A stretch of 64,000 nucleotides of DNA from Prostheceraeus crozeri (GCA_907163375.1 CAJQUW010007563.1:141501-205500), one strand, 5' to 3'. Positions 11,205 through 23,350 are shown, numbered from the stretch's first letter. Numbers and translations: made by a program. The notes: a model not told the origin generated them from the letters alone.

Positions 11205-11576
11205 AGGGCGTGCGCGCACTAAGCGACCATGGCCGCCGCGGCCAAAAAATGTACGACCATGAAAGCGGCTGCGACAGCGGCCAATCAACGCCATTTGTAC
11301 AGGAAAAAATGAATGAGGAAGAGGTTGCAGCAGTTTATTATCTATTTGTCGCGGGAAGGGTCGCCAGGTGCGCGCTCTGTCATAGGATGCAATGCATTTT
11401 ACTAGTCGCCGCGACATCTTGGCCGCCTGTGCCCCGCTGCAAATTTTGATGGTCGCCACGACCAATTGGTCGCGTCGGAAAGTGCGCGCGCAAGGAGACG
11501 ACTTCCCATCTCCCCAACGATGACTAAGCATTCATGCTGGCCGCCAAGACTTGCCCGCCTAATGCGCGCACGCCCT
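11205..11576. mobile_element. GC-rich MITE with terminal inverted repeats
   Basis: The two ends are inverted copies: each begins AGGGCGTGCGCGCA and extends to about 21 bp with two mismatches. The interior is very GC- and CpG-rich compared with its flanks, and repeats the words GGTCGC and GCGACC near both ends, as subterminal transposase-binding sites often do. The length is 372 bp with no transposase, so it is non-autonomous. Flanks end in TAA on the left and start AAT on the right, so the target duplication cannot be fixed and the superfamily stays open. The 203-codon minus-strand ORF crossing this region (10920-11531) is a by-product of GC content. Confidence 0.75.
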
Positions 11577-11625
11577 AATGCAGGTTGTTCATTGTTCACT
11601 GATAAAATGATGATGATTGGATGCT

Positions 11626-12214
11626 GGTCAGGGCAGGAATGCGGAGTCGGAGTCGGAATGCGGAATCAATCTTGTTATTGTTTAGGGAATGAGCCGTGAT
11701 AGTGAAAAAAAGGATTGTCGCTTCACTCGGTGATTAAGTAGAGAAGACAAGCCTTCCTAGCCTCGATCACACTTACACACCGAAGGTCACATCAAAGACA
11801 AAATGAAATACCAGTTTGTTTGAGAACATTACCCCTTACCTTCACGTTAATCGTGCATGATAGCTCCTCTAAAGCGCATATTAAAATAGAAGGTATACTT
11901 ATATTTTTTGGAGAAATATGAGGGATTTTCCCTCCTGGTAGAGACTAGAGAAAAACCGTGTGAAGCACGCAGCAGCAAGATGGGATGAACCCAGTCGTTT
12001 GCATCGAACTTAAAGCGACATTTGATAAACTTTCATCGGAAATGATTGATAATTGATACGGCAATGATCACTAAAAAATGTTCAGATAAGCCTATAATGA
12101 TCTATGATTTAGGTTGCCAGCGTTTTTAAATAAACTAGGCTTTATATACATGTAATTGCCACTCGGAGTCGGAGCCCTATCAGAATGATAGGACTCCGCA
12201 TCCCTGGGTCAGGG
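11626..12214. mobile_element. hAT-like non-autonomous transposon with 8-bp target duplication
   Basis: The element proper runs from 11634 to 12206. It starts CAGGAATGCGGAGTC and ends with the inverted partner GACTCCGCATCCCTG, a 15-bp terminal repeat with one mismatch and the CAGG/CCTG ends typical of hAT. The 8 bp immediately outside (11626-11633 and 12207-12214) are both GGTCAGGG, a perfect hAT-size target duplication. The interior of about 540 bp is AT-rich with no transposase ORF. Subterminal GGAGTCGGAG words occur at the left and as the complement at the right. Confidence 0.88.
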
Positions 12215-13306
12215 TAATTACAAAATATCAATAAAGACTATGACTGACAAGTGACTTGAAAATGGCCTATTTCCTAAATGTAGTGCAATGAGCAAATTTT
12301 CTTATAAACATTTCATATATTGATTATATATTGAGGTCTTGGCATGAAAAATTCTTTTGATCTGGTGACTGTCTATCACCGTGAAGCTGGAGGCCTTTTT
12401 TGTATTTTTATATTGAAAACCGCCTAAAATTTGGTGAAATGATTTTCATCATTTTCCCCCCAACCGCACATTTCTCTAAATATATGACAGCTGCGACGCT
12501 ACTTTTATTTTTTGTAGCTTTTAGCTTCCATCTGCATGCACCTCTGACAAGCAATTTAAATTATCATGAAATTTTGTAATTAAATATATCTAATAAACTC
12601 AAATGTTTTCATAATTACATGCTTGATTGTTATTGGTGAGAAATAATAGATTTCTGGAAACCATCATCGAATGTCTAAATTTTATGACTGAGAAATCAGC
12701 AAAGATAAAAAATGTTAAATCTCTATTTCTGCTCACGAAAATCATTATTCAATGAACAATATGTAATTTGTCTGATGAGGACGTCTTGTTCGAAGGAATG
12801 TGAGAAGAGATAATATTCTTATTGTCTTTTATCAGAGTGGTTGTAATCTAAGACACGATTCGATCTAAATATAGCTTTTTATTGAGGCTGAGACGAGAAG
12901 ATGTCCGCTAACTGGCTAATTTCATATTTATTTGTTGTCTCTGATTCAGGAATCGACTTTTCGTTTTGTCTGTGATCTTATTTTAACGACCTCTAACTTT
13001 AATCGTCTTCCTCTGAGGTGAGAGGGCATTATGTATATAATAACTAAGGATCGATTGATTATTAATTATTTGCTGACATTTATACAGTATGCATAAAATG
13101 TTTTTGGCAAGTATTCGGTATCATTATATGGAATCAAATTAGCTCACAACATTCTCAACGCAGGGTCTTCACCAATCATGAAATCACAAAATAAGACACT
13201 TTGTTCCGCTCCTTCAGTGTTCCTAGAAGGCATCTGTCATAGCACTATATCGCATACTATTTGAATTGGCACACATTCTCTCAAACAAAAAGCAGTTTTT
13301 GGACAC
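12215..13306. other. No recognisable gene
   Basis: AT-rich, with only very short ORFs. A CTGATGA box at about 12773 was examined as a ribozyme and rejected. Confidence 0.6.
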
Positions 13307-13652
13307 CAGCAGGTGAGCGGCGTGTTTGTTGTACATGTACATGTAATATCAATTCGGATATACAAAGCAAACATAACTGTCTAGCTTCATTCAGTGTAGG
13401 CAGTGAGTCACTTTGTATTTACCACTGAAGAAGGTCGAAAGAAGACCGAAATATAATTGATGCCCTATCCTCATCGTTTCTTGGCGAGCATCGTTATTGT
13501 CAAGGGCAGGCGTATGACATGCGTCGATCGAATGGTTGACGCTTTAACTCAAACAAAACCAGCCAGTGAGCGGCGTGTGTGTTGTAATATCACTTCGGAC
13601 ATACAAAACACACATCACTGTCTAGCTACATTCAGTGTAAGCAGTGAGGAAT
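13307..13652. repeat. Direct repeat, about 95-bp units 250 bp apart
   Basis: Positions 13307-13405 and 13558-13652 are copies in the same orientation, sharing GTGAGCGGCGTGT, TTCGGA, ATACAAA and ACTGTCTAGCT and CATTCAGTGTA words, with the left copy carrying a small TACATG insertion. The 250-bp spacing and the hairpin between them (13424-13452) recall the tandem terminal repeats of PLEs, but no PLE coding sequence lies nearby. Confidence 0.75.
13424..13452 (+). other. Hammerhead-like hairpin in the direct repeat
   Basis: The order is CTGAAGA, then a GGTC/GACC stem with a GAAAGAA loop, then GAAAT. This fits CUGANGA - stem II - GAAA apart from an extra A before stem II. Convincing stems I and III were not found, so it could be a decayed ribozyme or chance. 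Its lying between two copies of a direct repeat favours a PLE-type terminal repeat. Confidence 0.3.
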
Positions 13653-15689
13653 GCTGAGAAGTGGGTGGTGAAATCATCAGGTGAACCAATTTGCGTTCGC
13701 CTACTATCTTCTTTGATAATAATCGTGATCTCCTGTGAGGACCAACATTATGGTGATAACTTGAGCGCAACTATCTGAATTCTTCGAATCTGAAGGAATC
13801 GTGACAATTGTAGCGCTTTGCTGGAATTTACAGCAATTCGCAAGCGACGCACGACCTTCTTTATATCTCTGAAAGGTATTAGAAATTCCTGTTTGTCCAC
13901 TTACTAAGTTCCAGCGTGCGCCATCGTTTTGAATTAGTCTTCAATTCTAGTAAGCAGAAAGAGTTAAACAATCTAATTCTGTGCATGAAATATTTCGTCT
14001 GGATGGTAAAAAAGTCGCAGTGTTGATTGAGACCTTGGTGACAGTCTCATCACCACAGCATATATTTCAGTCACATCAATATTTCATATATTATGCATCT
14101 GCAATTTACTCCTTATGATTTGACTATCTTTTAACCTTTTGACATGAAGACAAATTTTTTAACCGTATTCTGAGTTGATTAAAACTATGGTTTGAATTGA
14201 TCGGCAAAAACACACTCTAAATTTTGTCTCTAAAAGAGTGACCTCACGTGCAAATTTTGATCTTCTTGACTTCTGTGAGCTTATAGTAAGCTTATAGACT
14301 TATAGTACTAACAAATGCCTTTTCATATTTTTTTTCATCGAGATGCAGAACATGCTTAGTGATAATATGCATGTAATGTACACGAAAATTCAATTTTATC
14401 TCAGAAGGTAAATAAGTGCAAGTAATATAAGAAATGGAGTAGGGCGAAAATCAAAATCCGAATATTTACCAATCATCAGAAAGAACATGCACTTCAGTAA
14501 GAAGAAAATCTACAGTACAATGTACTCGTAAAATACAGCCTACATTCACTGTAAGAATCAAAAGTCATTCCTAATTTCCTGTCGAAGGAAGGTGTGAACT
14601 GAAGCTGTAGTTGAATTCTTAAGTCTTACAATTTGTTAGCCGTCAAAATACAGTTGTATATCAGTCTTAATTGCCAGATTGTGATGATGCATAGTTGAGT
14701 GAGAAATCGCAAATATGGCTGTGTTGAAAAGTAACGATGTACATTCAGGAAGGCATGGCGCGCTCATTTCATTCATGATCATTTGACGATTTCCTTCTGT
14801 CTTTGTAATTTGAAGCTAATTGCATAATTTGGTAGAAGCACCGCTGAAAACTAAACAACGTAATATGCTTGGCTACTTCAGAATTTGCGGGATTATAGTG
14901 CGTTGTATTTGACAAGATATTTTGACATTTCCAATTCATTGTTATTGTAGGAACTCTTGTGTTATCTTCAAACTAAAGGTATGATTGACAAATTGACTTC
15001 AATTCGAGAGCGAACGCAGAATTATGGAGTCTGACATAGAAGTAAACAGCAATTATCTGTACCGCGGATATCTCTTGGCCATAATATGTAACTGATTTTG
15101 AATGCTAGTAAATATTGGCTGAGACTTATGTTCGACTAATGAGCTTCGTTTAATGAGAATCAGATTCATATTTCCGTGTGCAGAGTCTGTTTGTCGAACC
15201 AATTCGCGATCATATGAAAGACTGCAAGAAACTTCAACAGAAAGCGCTGCTCTTATTCATAGAACTTGTAACAAGGATGTCTATGAATACCATGAAGCAG
15301 AATTCGGGATATACGACTCTTGAAGAGAGGGAAATTCACTGCAAACTGAAACTAAACAAATCTCAACATTATGAAGACAGGTTTGTCAACATTTTGGGGT
15401 TAATTAGAATTTCAGAAGTTAAGCGAATGTGCGCAGTTAATGTGACATGAAAATCAGCGTAAGAATGACAATTATAAAAAACAAAATATTGCTTAGAAAT
15501 ATTGCGTAAACGTAATTTAGTAGAAACTTAACATTTGTACACTCTCGCTGCTTAATGCTTCAGTGAAAAATATCATTAAAGCACTTAACAAAATGTTTAA
15601 CATGAATAAATGAGAAAAAGTTGTGCTTCAACTACACCGTGATTATAGATGGTGCTGACAGGGGATCTTTAAAGATCACTCATAGTGTG
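13653..15689. other. No recognisable gene; one weak ORF
   Basis: Mostly AT-rich. A 90-codon plus-strand ORF at 15178-15450 is Lys-rich, with no motif I recognise. It ends about 240 bp before the LINE relic and may be unrelated to it. Nothing else seen. Confidence 0.55.
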
Positions 15690-15693
15690 ATCC

Positions 15694-16608
15694 ATGTATG
15701 ATCCGCAGAAAGGATGCCGACCCAATTGTAGAGGAACCAAAGAGCAACACGCGATAGACCGAACAATAACATGCGAAAGCAAAAAGCGAAAGAAAAACAT
15801 ATCAATGGCATGGATTGATTATCGCAAGGTATTCGATTCTATCCCGCATCCATGGATAAAGAATTGCTTGGAGATGTATAAGGTGAACAAACGCATACAA
15901 GAAGTAATCGCAGCATCGATGAAAGTCTGGAGTACTATGGTAACACAAGAGAAAGAGGAAATTAGAATAATTCAAATAAAGAGAGGCATATTCCAAGGAG
16001 ACTCACTGCCACCATTGCTCTTCTGCCTAGCGATGAACCCACTCAGTGATGTCCTAAGTCAAGTAAAGAATTCATGCAAGTTAACAAGTGGATACCAGGT
16101 CAACCATCTCCTCTACATGGACGACCTGAAATTATGCGGAAAAACAGAAAATGATATAAATTGCCTCATCAACGTAGTCAGAACTTTCAGCAATGATATA
16201 AGCATGGAATTTGGCATCGATAAATGCGCAAGGCTCGTCATCTGTCGTGGTCGGATCGTGCACACAGATGGATTCGAAGCAGAGGGGATTCGTATACATG
16301 ACGTAAGCGATGAAGGATACAAGTACCTGGGAATTCCTCAACAGCATATCAACCTCGATGACGATGCAAAGACAAAGGCAACAGCTGAATACAAGAAAAG
16401 ACTTCAGAAAGTGATGAAATCGAAACTGTACTCAAGAAACAAAATCGAAGCTATAAATACATTCGCTGTGCCTGTAATAAGTTACACTGGCGGAGTGGTG
16501 AAATGGAAGCAACAAGAATTAGATGAATTGAATCGCAAGACAAGAAAGATATTAAATATATACGGAGGGTTGCATCCAAATGCACCACAATTGCATCCAG
16601 GTATCTAA
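15694..16608 (+). pseudogene. LINE reverse transcriptase domain (5'-truncated)
   Basis: In this 304-codon ORF, WIDYRKVFDSIPH (catalytic Asp42) is RT motif A, GIFQGDSLPPLLF (residues 98-110) is motif B, and HLLYMDDLKLCG (YMDD at 141-144) is the active site. FSNDISMEFGIDKCA and GYKYLGI follow. The wording is characteristic of the R2/R4 group of LINEs. The first ATG is not native: the conserved QKGC and RGTK motifs sit right at the start, so about half of an intact RT region and everything before it are gone. The ORF reads past the thumb to GGLHPNA, then breaks. Opposite-strand ORFs here are shadows. Confidence 0.88.
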
Positions 16609-16637
16609 ATTGTGAATACCTGAAGCGGCACAATGAG

Positions 16638-17198
16638 GTGGCAAGAATCATTCACAGAGACATCAGCATGTGCTATGATCTAAGCGTACCACGAGAGCCA
16701 TGGCAGCATATGCCCTTGCCAGTAACAGAAAATAATTCGGTTAAGATCTTGAGGGACTTTGAAATTCGAACGAACAAGAAAATCACAGCACGAAGACCTG
16801 ACATCGTAATAATAGATAAGGTGAAGAAAAGAGGATGCATAATTGACATCTCGGTACCAGAAGACAGAAATATAACGAAAAAAGAAAGAGAGAAGATCGC
16901 AAAGTACCTAGACCTGAAACTGGAAATCCAAAAGTTGTGGAAGATCAAGGTGAAAGTGATCCCTGTTGTCATTGGGGCATTGGGTGCTCACACTCAGAAT
17001 CTCGCAAAATACTTGAGAGAAGTACCCGGACTTCATCATGTACCTCAGTTACAGAAATCTGCTCTGTTGGGCAGTGCCTATATCCTCAGACGCACTCTCG
17101 ATCTCCCTGAATCCTGGTACGGTTCCGAGATCGTGGGTTGTAGACCGACCGATGTAGAGGTCGTGTACAAAAAAAATTCTTATGTCTTTGTTGATTAG
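16638..17198 (+). pseudogene. LINE restriction-like endonuclease domain
   Basis: This 186-codon ORF holds WQHMPLP, then RPDIVIIDK followed about ten residues later by CIIDISVPED, then KEREKIAKYLDLKLEI and KVIPVVIGALG. The PD...D...K-type pattern of RPDIVII with a later IDIS matches the restriction-like endonuclease at the C-terminus of R2/R4-type LINEs. It would cut the target for reverse transcription. The frame continues upstream without an ATG to about 16590, where it departs from the RT frame. The cysteine-histidine knuckle normally placed before this domain is not visible, consistent with an internal deletion. The stop codon at 17196-17198 is probably native. Confidence 0.8.
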
Positions 17199-17272
17199 GT
17201 AACTTTGTTCGTTGTTTTTTACTTGTGACTTGACATCATTACAAGTGCAGATTTTGCGCGCATGATGATAAC

Positions 17273-18392
17273 GATATTGAAAAAATTGTGACTTGTTTAT
17301 TCAAGAAACTAGCATCAGAAATTCAAAAAAATGGGAGCGAAAATAAAACGTAGAGCAATAAGTATGTAAATCATCACATCGCTAATTATATCTTGTACAT
17401 CAGAGTCATTCATTATGTCTGAACAATCAAACATCCGCATATCGAAAATTTAGATCTTTACTTATGTAAGCTGTTATTCAAGTTTCGTCATTGATGTTAT
17501 CGTTCAGCTTGTCTGAGAGATTCGCGTCGAACAAATTCCAAGACGGTGAAACTTGCGGGATAGTTGAGTTGAAGAGATGTTACTTTCAACTGACGGAGTC
17601 GTTTTGAAATTTTGAATAAAATTTTGTAACAACCTGATGCTCGTTAAACTACACAATACTACATGTGTACCAAGCATGAATTGAGTTCGTTATTCCATGA
17701 CATCTTAAAGGCTCGAAATGGAAATTCCGCCATCTTTTCCAACCGCTACACTCTCATTATGGGACTCTATTTTTCTAAATAGTACTTTAATTTTTTATCA
17801 AATTTATTTTATTCATCATTGAAATTTTTGTAAGACTTATTTTGGAAGTGATGAAATGCCAGAATGATTACCTAGAACTGCGAAATTTGAAGTTGCCGTG
17901 AAGCACAGATAATATCTTAGGTGTATATCGACATGCCGGACAATTTTCGACAAATTACAGGTATATCTAGATCAACTGAGCTTTACGCAATTCCCTCATC
18001 GATGCATTATTTTCCAAGAGAAAATGTAGCACTGTTTTCAAATGGCAAACATGCTAATCAGACAGAGCACTTAATTCTCATACTTTAAGAAAACGAGAAG
18101 ACGAGGGCATGGGTGCTTTGTCCTCTTTAAGTCTACGAAATATGTACTCTATATTATGCGTGAAAAAGTTGTCGACGTTACCTCTCACAAACCAAGTAAT
18201 TGTAAAAGGAGAATACATTGATATTTGCCAGAATAGTGAGGTCAATTGTCTCGTTAACTGCCCGAGGGTTTCTAAACAAAAGATAATTGAACGCTAAATC
18301 TCAGTTTAAAGAAAGCCGAGCTCCTTTTTTCCCGCTCTATGTTAAGTGTTTAGCAAGAGTGCAGAGTGTGCCTGTTCTAAAAATATAAGGCT
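17273..18392. other. No recognisable gene
   Basis: AT-rich. A 62-codon ORF at 18109-18297 has no recognisable motif. Confidence 0.6.
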
Positions 18393-18467
18393 TGACCTGA
18401 CCTAGATTTGAACTCAGGTCCCCCGGACGCAGAGCGAACACTCTACCACAGGGCCACTGCGCGATCA
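18393..18467 (-). pseudogene. tRNA-like relic or tRNA-derived SINE head
   Basis: On the minus strand there is an A-box-like TGTGGTAGAGT and a B box GAGTTCAAATC set in a T arm with five pairs (ACCTG/TAGGT). Five of seven acceptor pairs form (TGATC/GGTCA). The D and anticodon arms do not fold well and no anticodon can be read with confidence. It is either a decayed tRNA gene or the head of a tRNA-derived SINE. No A-rich tail was recognised downstream. Confidence 0.55.
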
Positions 18468-19046
18468 CAAACTGAACGTATTGGATATTCCTTCATGTAT
18501 AATATTTGTCTTTCGATTCTACACAAACTCTCTTCAAAAATTTAATGTTGTAGTTGGTGTTAACTTTAACATCTTCGTCATTCCATTGTCTGATCGAACA
18601 ACTGAATTCCTTGTTTTAATCAAGCTGGTGTTATTATGAATATTTGTTCATCATTAAATATGGCAGGCATAATATCTGCAGCGGCTTCCACATGAGTATA
18701 CGTCATGGAAATAGAGCTGTTCTTCTGACAGCTTGTGTAGGCACAAAGACTTTTGAATGCCCTTTATTCAGATAGACATGATTGACTGTGTTGGAAGCCA
18801 ATGGAACATTTGTATGTATTAAATTTGATTATTAAATCTCCATATCTTTGACTTGGAGATTCAGTTAGAAATAATTCTCTTCTTCATCAAGATTGAAAAG
18901 CAGTCAGACTTTCACTACTTTCTACCTCTGTGAAGAGCGGAATGCCTTACACTTGTCCTCTCAAACCAAGCCACTTGAGTTGCTTCAATTCAAGCACTCG
19001 TTTAGCAAGATGTTGTAATTTATTTTAAGCAGCATTTGTTATATTT
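18468..19046. other. No recognisable gene
   Basis: AT-rich sequence with no ORF or repeat that I could support. Confidence 0.55.
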
Positions 19047-20133
19047 ATTTAGAGGTTTTAAGCCAAACTGCTAAAATAAAATGTGGCAAAGTGATCTTTC
19101 ATTGCAAATTTTCACCGTTAAGACGGCCTTATCAAGCAGATACAATGTTGAAAGGAAGACATCAAAATTCAAAAATCAGTGATTGATATTCTGTGCATTC
19201 CTCCCTGTCATTTATTGTAGGACATAGTCTTTTGATTAGCACAGATTCTCAAAGGCGTAAGTTGATGGCATTGATATCTCCGTCAATCAGTGCTACATCA
19301 ATATCAGTTTTACACAACTAGAGGTGTTTGTTGACAGAGGAATGATGGTGAGAAAGATGTTCATTGATTCGCTTGTGCTGAAATCTGACTGTGTTTCCTA
19401 TGTAAAACTGTTTACAGTTTTTACATTAAATTTTATAAATAACTAATTCACTAAGGCATATTCTTATTTGGATTTCTGCTATTGATGGAAGTACACTGCT
19501 TCACTTTTCTGGGGTTTTGTAACATCATTTGTAAAGTAGTAGGTCGATGATAAAGTCGGACAGGCAATTCTAATTTTTGAAAGATTGTTTTGATTTTGAC
19601 TTTAACACTATCTGAAATATATGGGATGTGGAAGTAGAAGAATTCGTTCTTATGTAGTTTTGTATGCATGTGTGAGACTTTAGGCACTTTGCGACTCATA
19701 AACTTAGGAGGATAATCTTTTAGTTGTAAAATATTTTCAAATTCGCGTTTACATTGTTTCTTTTGTTGAGTATCTGAGCAACGTTCAAGTCGTCGCTTTC
19801 TTTCATTTTTCACAGTTTCAGTTTCATTTCTGTTGGTAGAACTGAAAGAAAATTTATGAATAGGGGTTTCTTTGCATCTTTCTGATAGTAAGTACTAGAA
19901 ATTACTTCGCCATTAAAGCGGAGCTTAAAATCGAGAAATAACAAAGAGTTGTCTGTCTCTGGATACTCCATGGTAAATCTGATACTTTCATGAATATTAT
20001 TGAAAGACGCAAGTATGTTGAATGCCTCTTCACTATTCGATGTAAGTATAAAACTGTCTTGACGGTGAAAATTTGCAATGAAAGATCACTTTGCCACATT
20101 ATATTTCAGCAGTTTGGCTTAAAACCTTTAAAT
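19047..20133 (-). mobile_element. 5'-truncated PLE framed by inverted repeats (PLE 3)
   Basis: Coding relics of a PLE run on the minus strand from about 20060 to 19162. First comes FILTSNSEEAFNIL, which normally follows the RT active site, then a conserved LLFLDFKL. The open stretch 19451-19813 follows (linker with IPYISDSVKVKI and LPVRLYHR). Next are a CKNCKQFYIGNT box with RINEHL (GIY-YIG) and a tail ending in EF. Several stops and frame changes are present. The flanks 19047-19126 and 20054-20133 are inverted copies of each other, about 80 bp with few mismatches, one arm ending exactly where coding begins. The sequence is therefore cut at the RT catalytic motif and capped by an inverted noncoding repeat. 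Confidence 0.8.
19451..19813 (-). pseudogene. PLE 3 linker between RT and GIY-YIG
   Basis: This 120-codon stretch is basic at the start (KNERKRRLERC) and carries the conserved PLE linker signature: FYFHIPYISDSV, then a helix, then LPVRLYHR and a CTSINSRNPNK segment that in intact elements leads into the CxxC and nuclease. The nuclease core itself continues below 19451 after a stop. The ORF start is not a native start. Confidence 0.7.
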
Positions 20134-23100
20134 CAAGCACTCTTGTTCGTTCTATGAAGTATATTCTCATGCAATTAAGGGATAAAGGATAGATAATAAA
20201 TATATTTTAAAAATGTAGATTAAGTAAGTGAGTAAACCTAAATAAATAGAAACCATTCACATTACACAAATTTGCAAGTCTCTGTTCAATAGTATCATGC
20301 TTTTCACTGCAGAATTACAGAAAAAATGCACCGGTATTCGAAAAGCTTTCGGTACGCGTAAAAAGCAGTTAATATCTCCTACCATATATCCGCTTTCTTG
20401 GTAAAAATGTCATTAAGAATATGAGTTGTGCTGATTCAGTTTTGTCGGAAATCTTCATGGCTGCTTAGAAACATTCGAACACCTTCAGATCCTTTCGATA
20501 TACACTGCAAGTACTATTTGCTATCAAATGTCTACTACATATCGTTTTGTGGACGTGACTTTCAATCCTTTGAATGTGTCAATCTTGTTTTTTGGTCAAC
20601 ACCAGCGAATACATGACTTGCATACTTGGAAAGTGATCGCATCAGTGATGCAGACACGAAGTCCGGCTGAGGTCATCTGAAACCTCAAAACCAAGAAGTT
20701 CAATCTTTTGATCTTGCTGTATTGGAGACAAGTTCCGCAAACAGAAGTTATCAAGTAATAACTGCATCTTCGATTTTGCAATATTTTGTCTCATTTGATC
20801 ATTTTCGCACCATATCTACTGCCTAGTGCCTCGTCATTTTACGCTAGTACCCTACTGATTTACAATTCTATTCCCACTTTCTGTCTTCTGTTCATCGATG
20901 TTTGAGCAACTAACTGTTTGTCATTGCGCTGTTTCTGTCATTGTTCGGTTCACATGCGATAGCATCTGTTACAACAAGCCCACATTCTTTCATCAGAACC
21001 GCATGGGAAATCAACTATTCGAATTATTTATTTCCCTACCATCCTGTTGTCGCATTAAACAACAAAAGAGCATTCTTTTATCAAATCTCAACAGATGCAA
21101 CCAAAACACATGTTCCGTCCTATGGTAGCTTGCCACTACAGGGCAGCAAAGCATGAACTTATCGACTAAAATGCAAGCACATGTGCGTTTAGCAGAATTA
21201 GCCACAAAGACACTGTTTTGTTGGAATGCAGTGGACTAATGCTGCATTCAAATTTGAGACACTACTCATTTCGCATTTTCATAAGTAATGTATGCAGACT
21301 GTAAGTGAGCAATTTTACTGTAATCTTGCATGTAATGTTAGTTTTCTATGAAGGCTATTGCTCAGATGGACACATCATTCTAATAATGCTTAGTGACAGT
21401 TATTACTAAAGTGCTACTAAAATGATATTAAGACAAGTCAAAGTAAAGTAAGGCTAAGTAAGACAAGCCAGCGCGTCAATACACATTCTTATACATATTT
21501 CCTGCTGCAATGAGTGATTTGGAGTCTCATGTAACTGAGAAATGTGAGGCGTGTGTTGAGAAAGTCATCTGCATTATTTTCGTCTAATGCGAGTGCATAA
21601 CGTATTTACCACTCATTCACTGAGCACACAAAAAAATAACACGAATTTGTGTATCTTAACATGTTCTTCCACAGAACCATAGAAATAGATTGTTTAACTG
21701 AAGTTGACTAGAATGGAAATTGACTCAAGGTCGCGGCACATCCGGGGGAACTAAGTTGGGGCATGAATGACCAATGAAAAGCTTTGATTTACACATGTGA
21801 CTGATTCTGACCAAATGATACAGCCGTTGACAAGTGTATCTAAGTGAAAATGCGTGCGATTTATGTGCCACTATTGTGTATTGTATGAAGCTTAACCTCC
21901 GTTCTAGGGGCTTTATTGCTGTCGATTTCTATGCACAGAACACGCTAGATTTGTTCTCGGCAACCCGCAAACGTGTTGTTCAACAGAGGATGCAGGACCA
22001 TAATGCATTTTGCGATTAAGAACTAAAATAACAGAAGAGTTAGGCATTATTATTATGCACGTACATTATTGTTATTATATAAAAAGTTGAAAGCTCGCAC
22101 TATCTCAGGATGAATGAATAATATTACGAACCCGCGGTCATCAATATAATCAAACTCAAACTATCTGAATAAGAAGCATCGATGTAGAGCATTCTCAGTT
22201 AATAAGCCCGTGCAATAAGCTCACGTAATAAGCCCTTCATCGACACTGATTGATGATGCATACTTGCTCTCTTATTCATCGTATAAAGTAACGAGATTTG
22301 ATTTGATCAACCTTTTGCTGCGGAAGGCCTACCAGGTATGCACAAACTGATCAGAAAATTCTAGTAACTAATTAATGCCGAAATCTGTTTTATTTGACAT
22401 ATTCTGCGCAATACATTTAAGCACAAAAAATAAATATCACTTTTAAAAAGCACTTTTTTGTCTGCTTAAACCCCACGCATATCCTCGCATGGGTCTGCAT
22501 GATCATTAATCTATGAAGAATTGTGTTGCCGTATAATAAAATGGTGTAGGGTGCATCAACTTTGAGTTGGGGCAAGTATGACCGCTGACGCAATTGTCGG
22601 AAACTAAAGATTCAATGCACTTCCCATTAACGCATTTAGTTAATTATCAATTAATATTTGCTTGTAGCTCAACAGCATTAAGCGCTTACCAAGCCAAACA
22701 TGCCGATGAAGCAGAGTACGTTCGACCTGACAATGATGCCGTAAACAATCAAGTGAAAAGTATAAGCACTTTCAATATGTGATCTAAATTAACTAATTGT
22801 GTATATCCACTCTTTTTGATGGCACAATGTAGCAAGCTAATATATTCCCTCGACATTTTCTGAGATGATTATGGTTTATCTGAAGCTATTCGATGTGTTC
22901 ACGGTGCGTATACCTATGGCAACTTTTAGGAAGACCACAATTTTTGCATTTTTGTGGTCGACCATAATGCAGCACAATGTTTGTGAATACGGTATGTTGT
23001 TATTTTAGGCTACGGTACGATACAATATTTGGGATATCACAAACTCATTAACGCAACTTAACAAATTTGAATAGGTCTACCTAAAATCATCGAGTCGAAA

Positions 23101-23350
23101 CGCTTTGCACAATAAGCGATGCGCAGAAACGGGTTATGACAGCAGCCACGGTCAATGTTTCTGACACAACAAGAAATGCCTGTACAATTTGGACCTATTT
23201 TAAGTGTAAATGGTTACTCACCTTCTCACGTAAAAGTTACGTTACTGCAGAAATTTTAATGAAAATATAAGAGTAAGTAAGGGCGGCATGGATTGAGGCT
23301 CCAATATCAAAATTCAAATGTCTTATAGTTTAAATTATTTATCTGCGGCA
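20134..23350. other. No recognisable gene
   Basis: AT-rich with several ORFs of 60-75 codons and no motifs. A short tandem of AATAAGC words is at about 22200-22240. Two loosely similar stretches containing AGTTGGGGCA occur at about 21752 and 22565. Confidence 0.55.

Larger units (their letters stand above)
15694..17198 (+). mobile_element. LINE relic, R2/R4-type with restriction-like endonuclease
   Basis: A non-LTR retrotransposon that carries a C-terminal restriction-like endonuclease instead of an APE nuclease. The copy is truncated at the 5' side, beginning just before RT motif A, so the N-terminal DNA-binding region and RT fingers are missing. It has a frameshift at about 16590-16637, and an internal deletion seems to have removed the usual segment between the RT thumb and the endonuclease. 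The 3' end may be near 17272, where a short GATGAT tract follows. Confidence 0.85.

Noticed and set aside
10920-11531. 203-codon minus-strand ORF
   Set aside because: It straddles the left end of the GC-rich MITE and ordinary flank; kept open by GC content.
12765-12825. CTGATGA with a GGAC/GTTC stem, resembling a hammerhead
   Set aside because: The 3' core reads GAAGG, not GAAA, and stems I and III do not form convincingly.
15274-15292. GGATGTCTATGAATA word also present in the Tc1 terminal repeats
   Set aside because: Only about 15 bp match and no second end nearby, so not called as a Tc1 relic.
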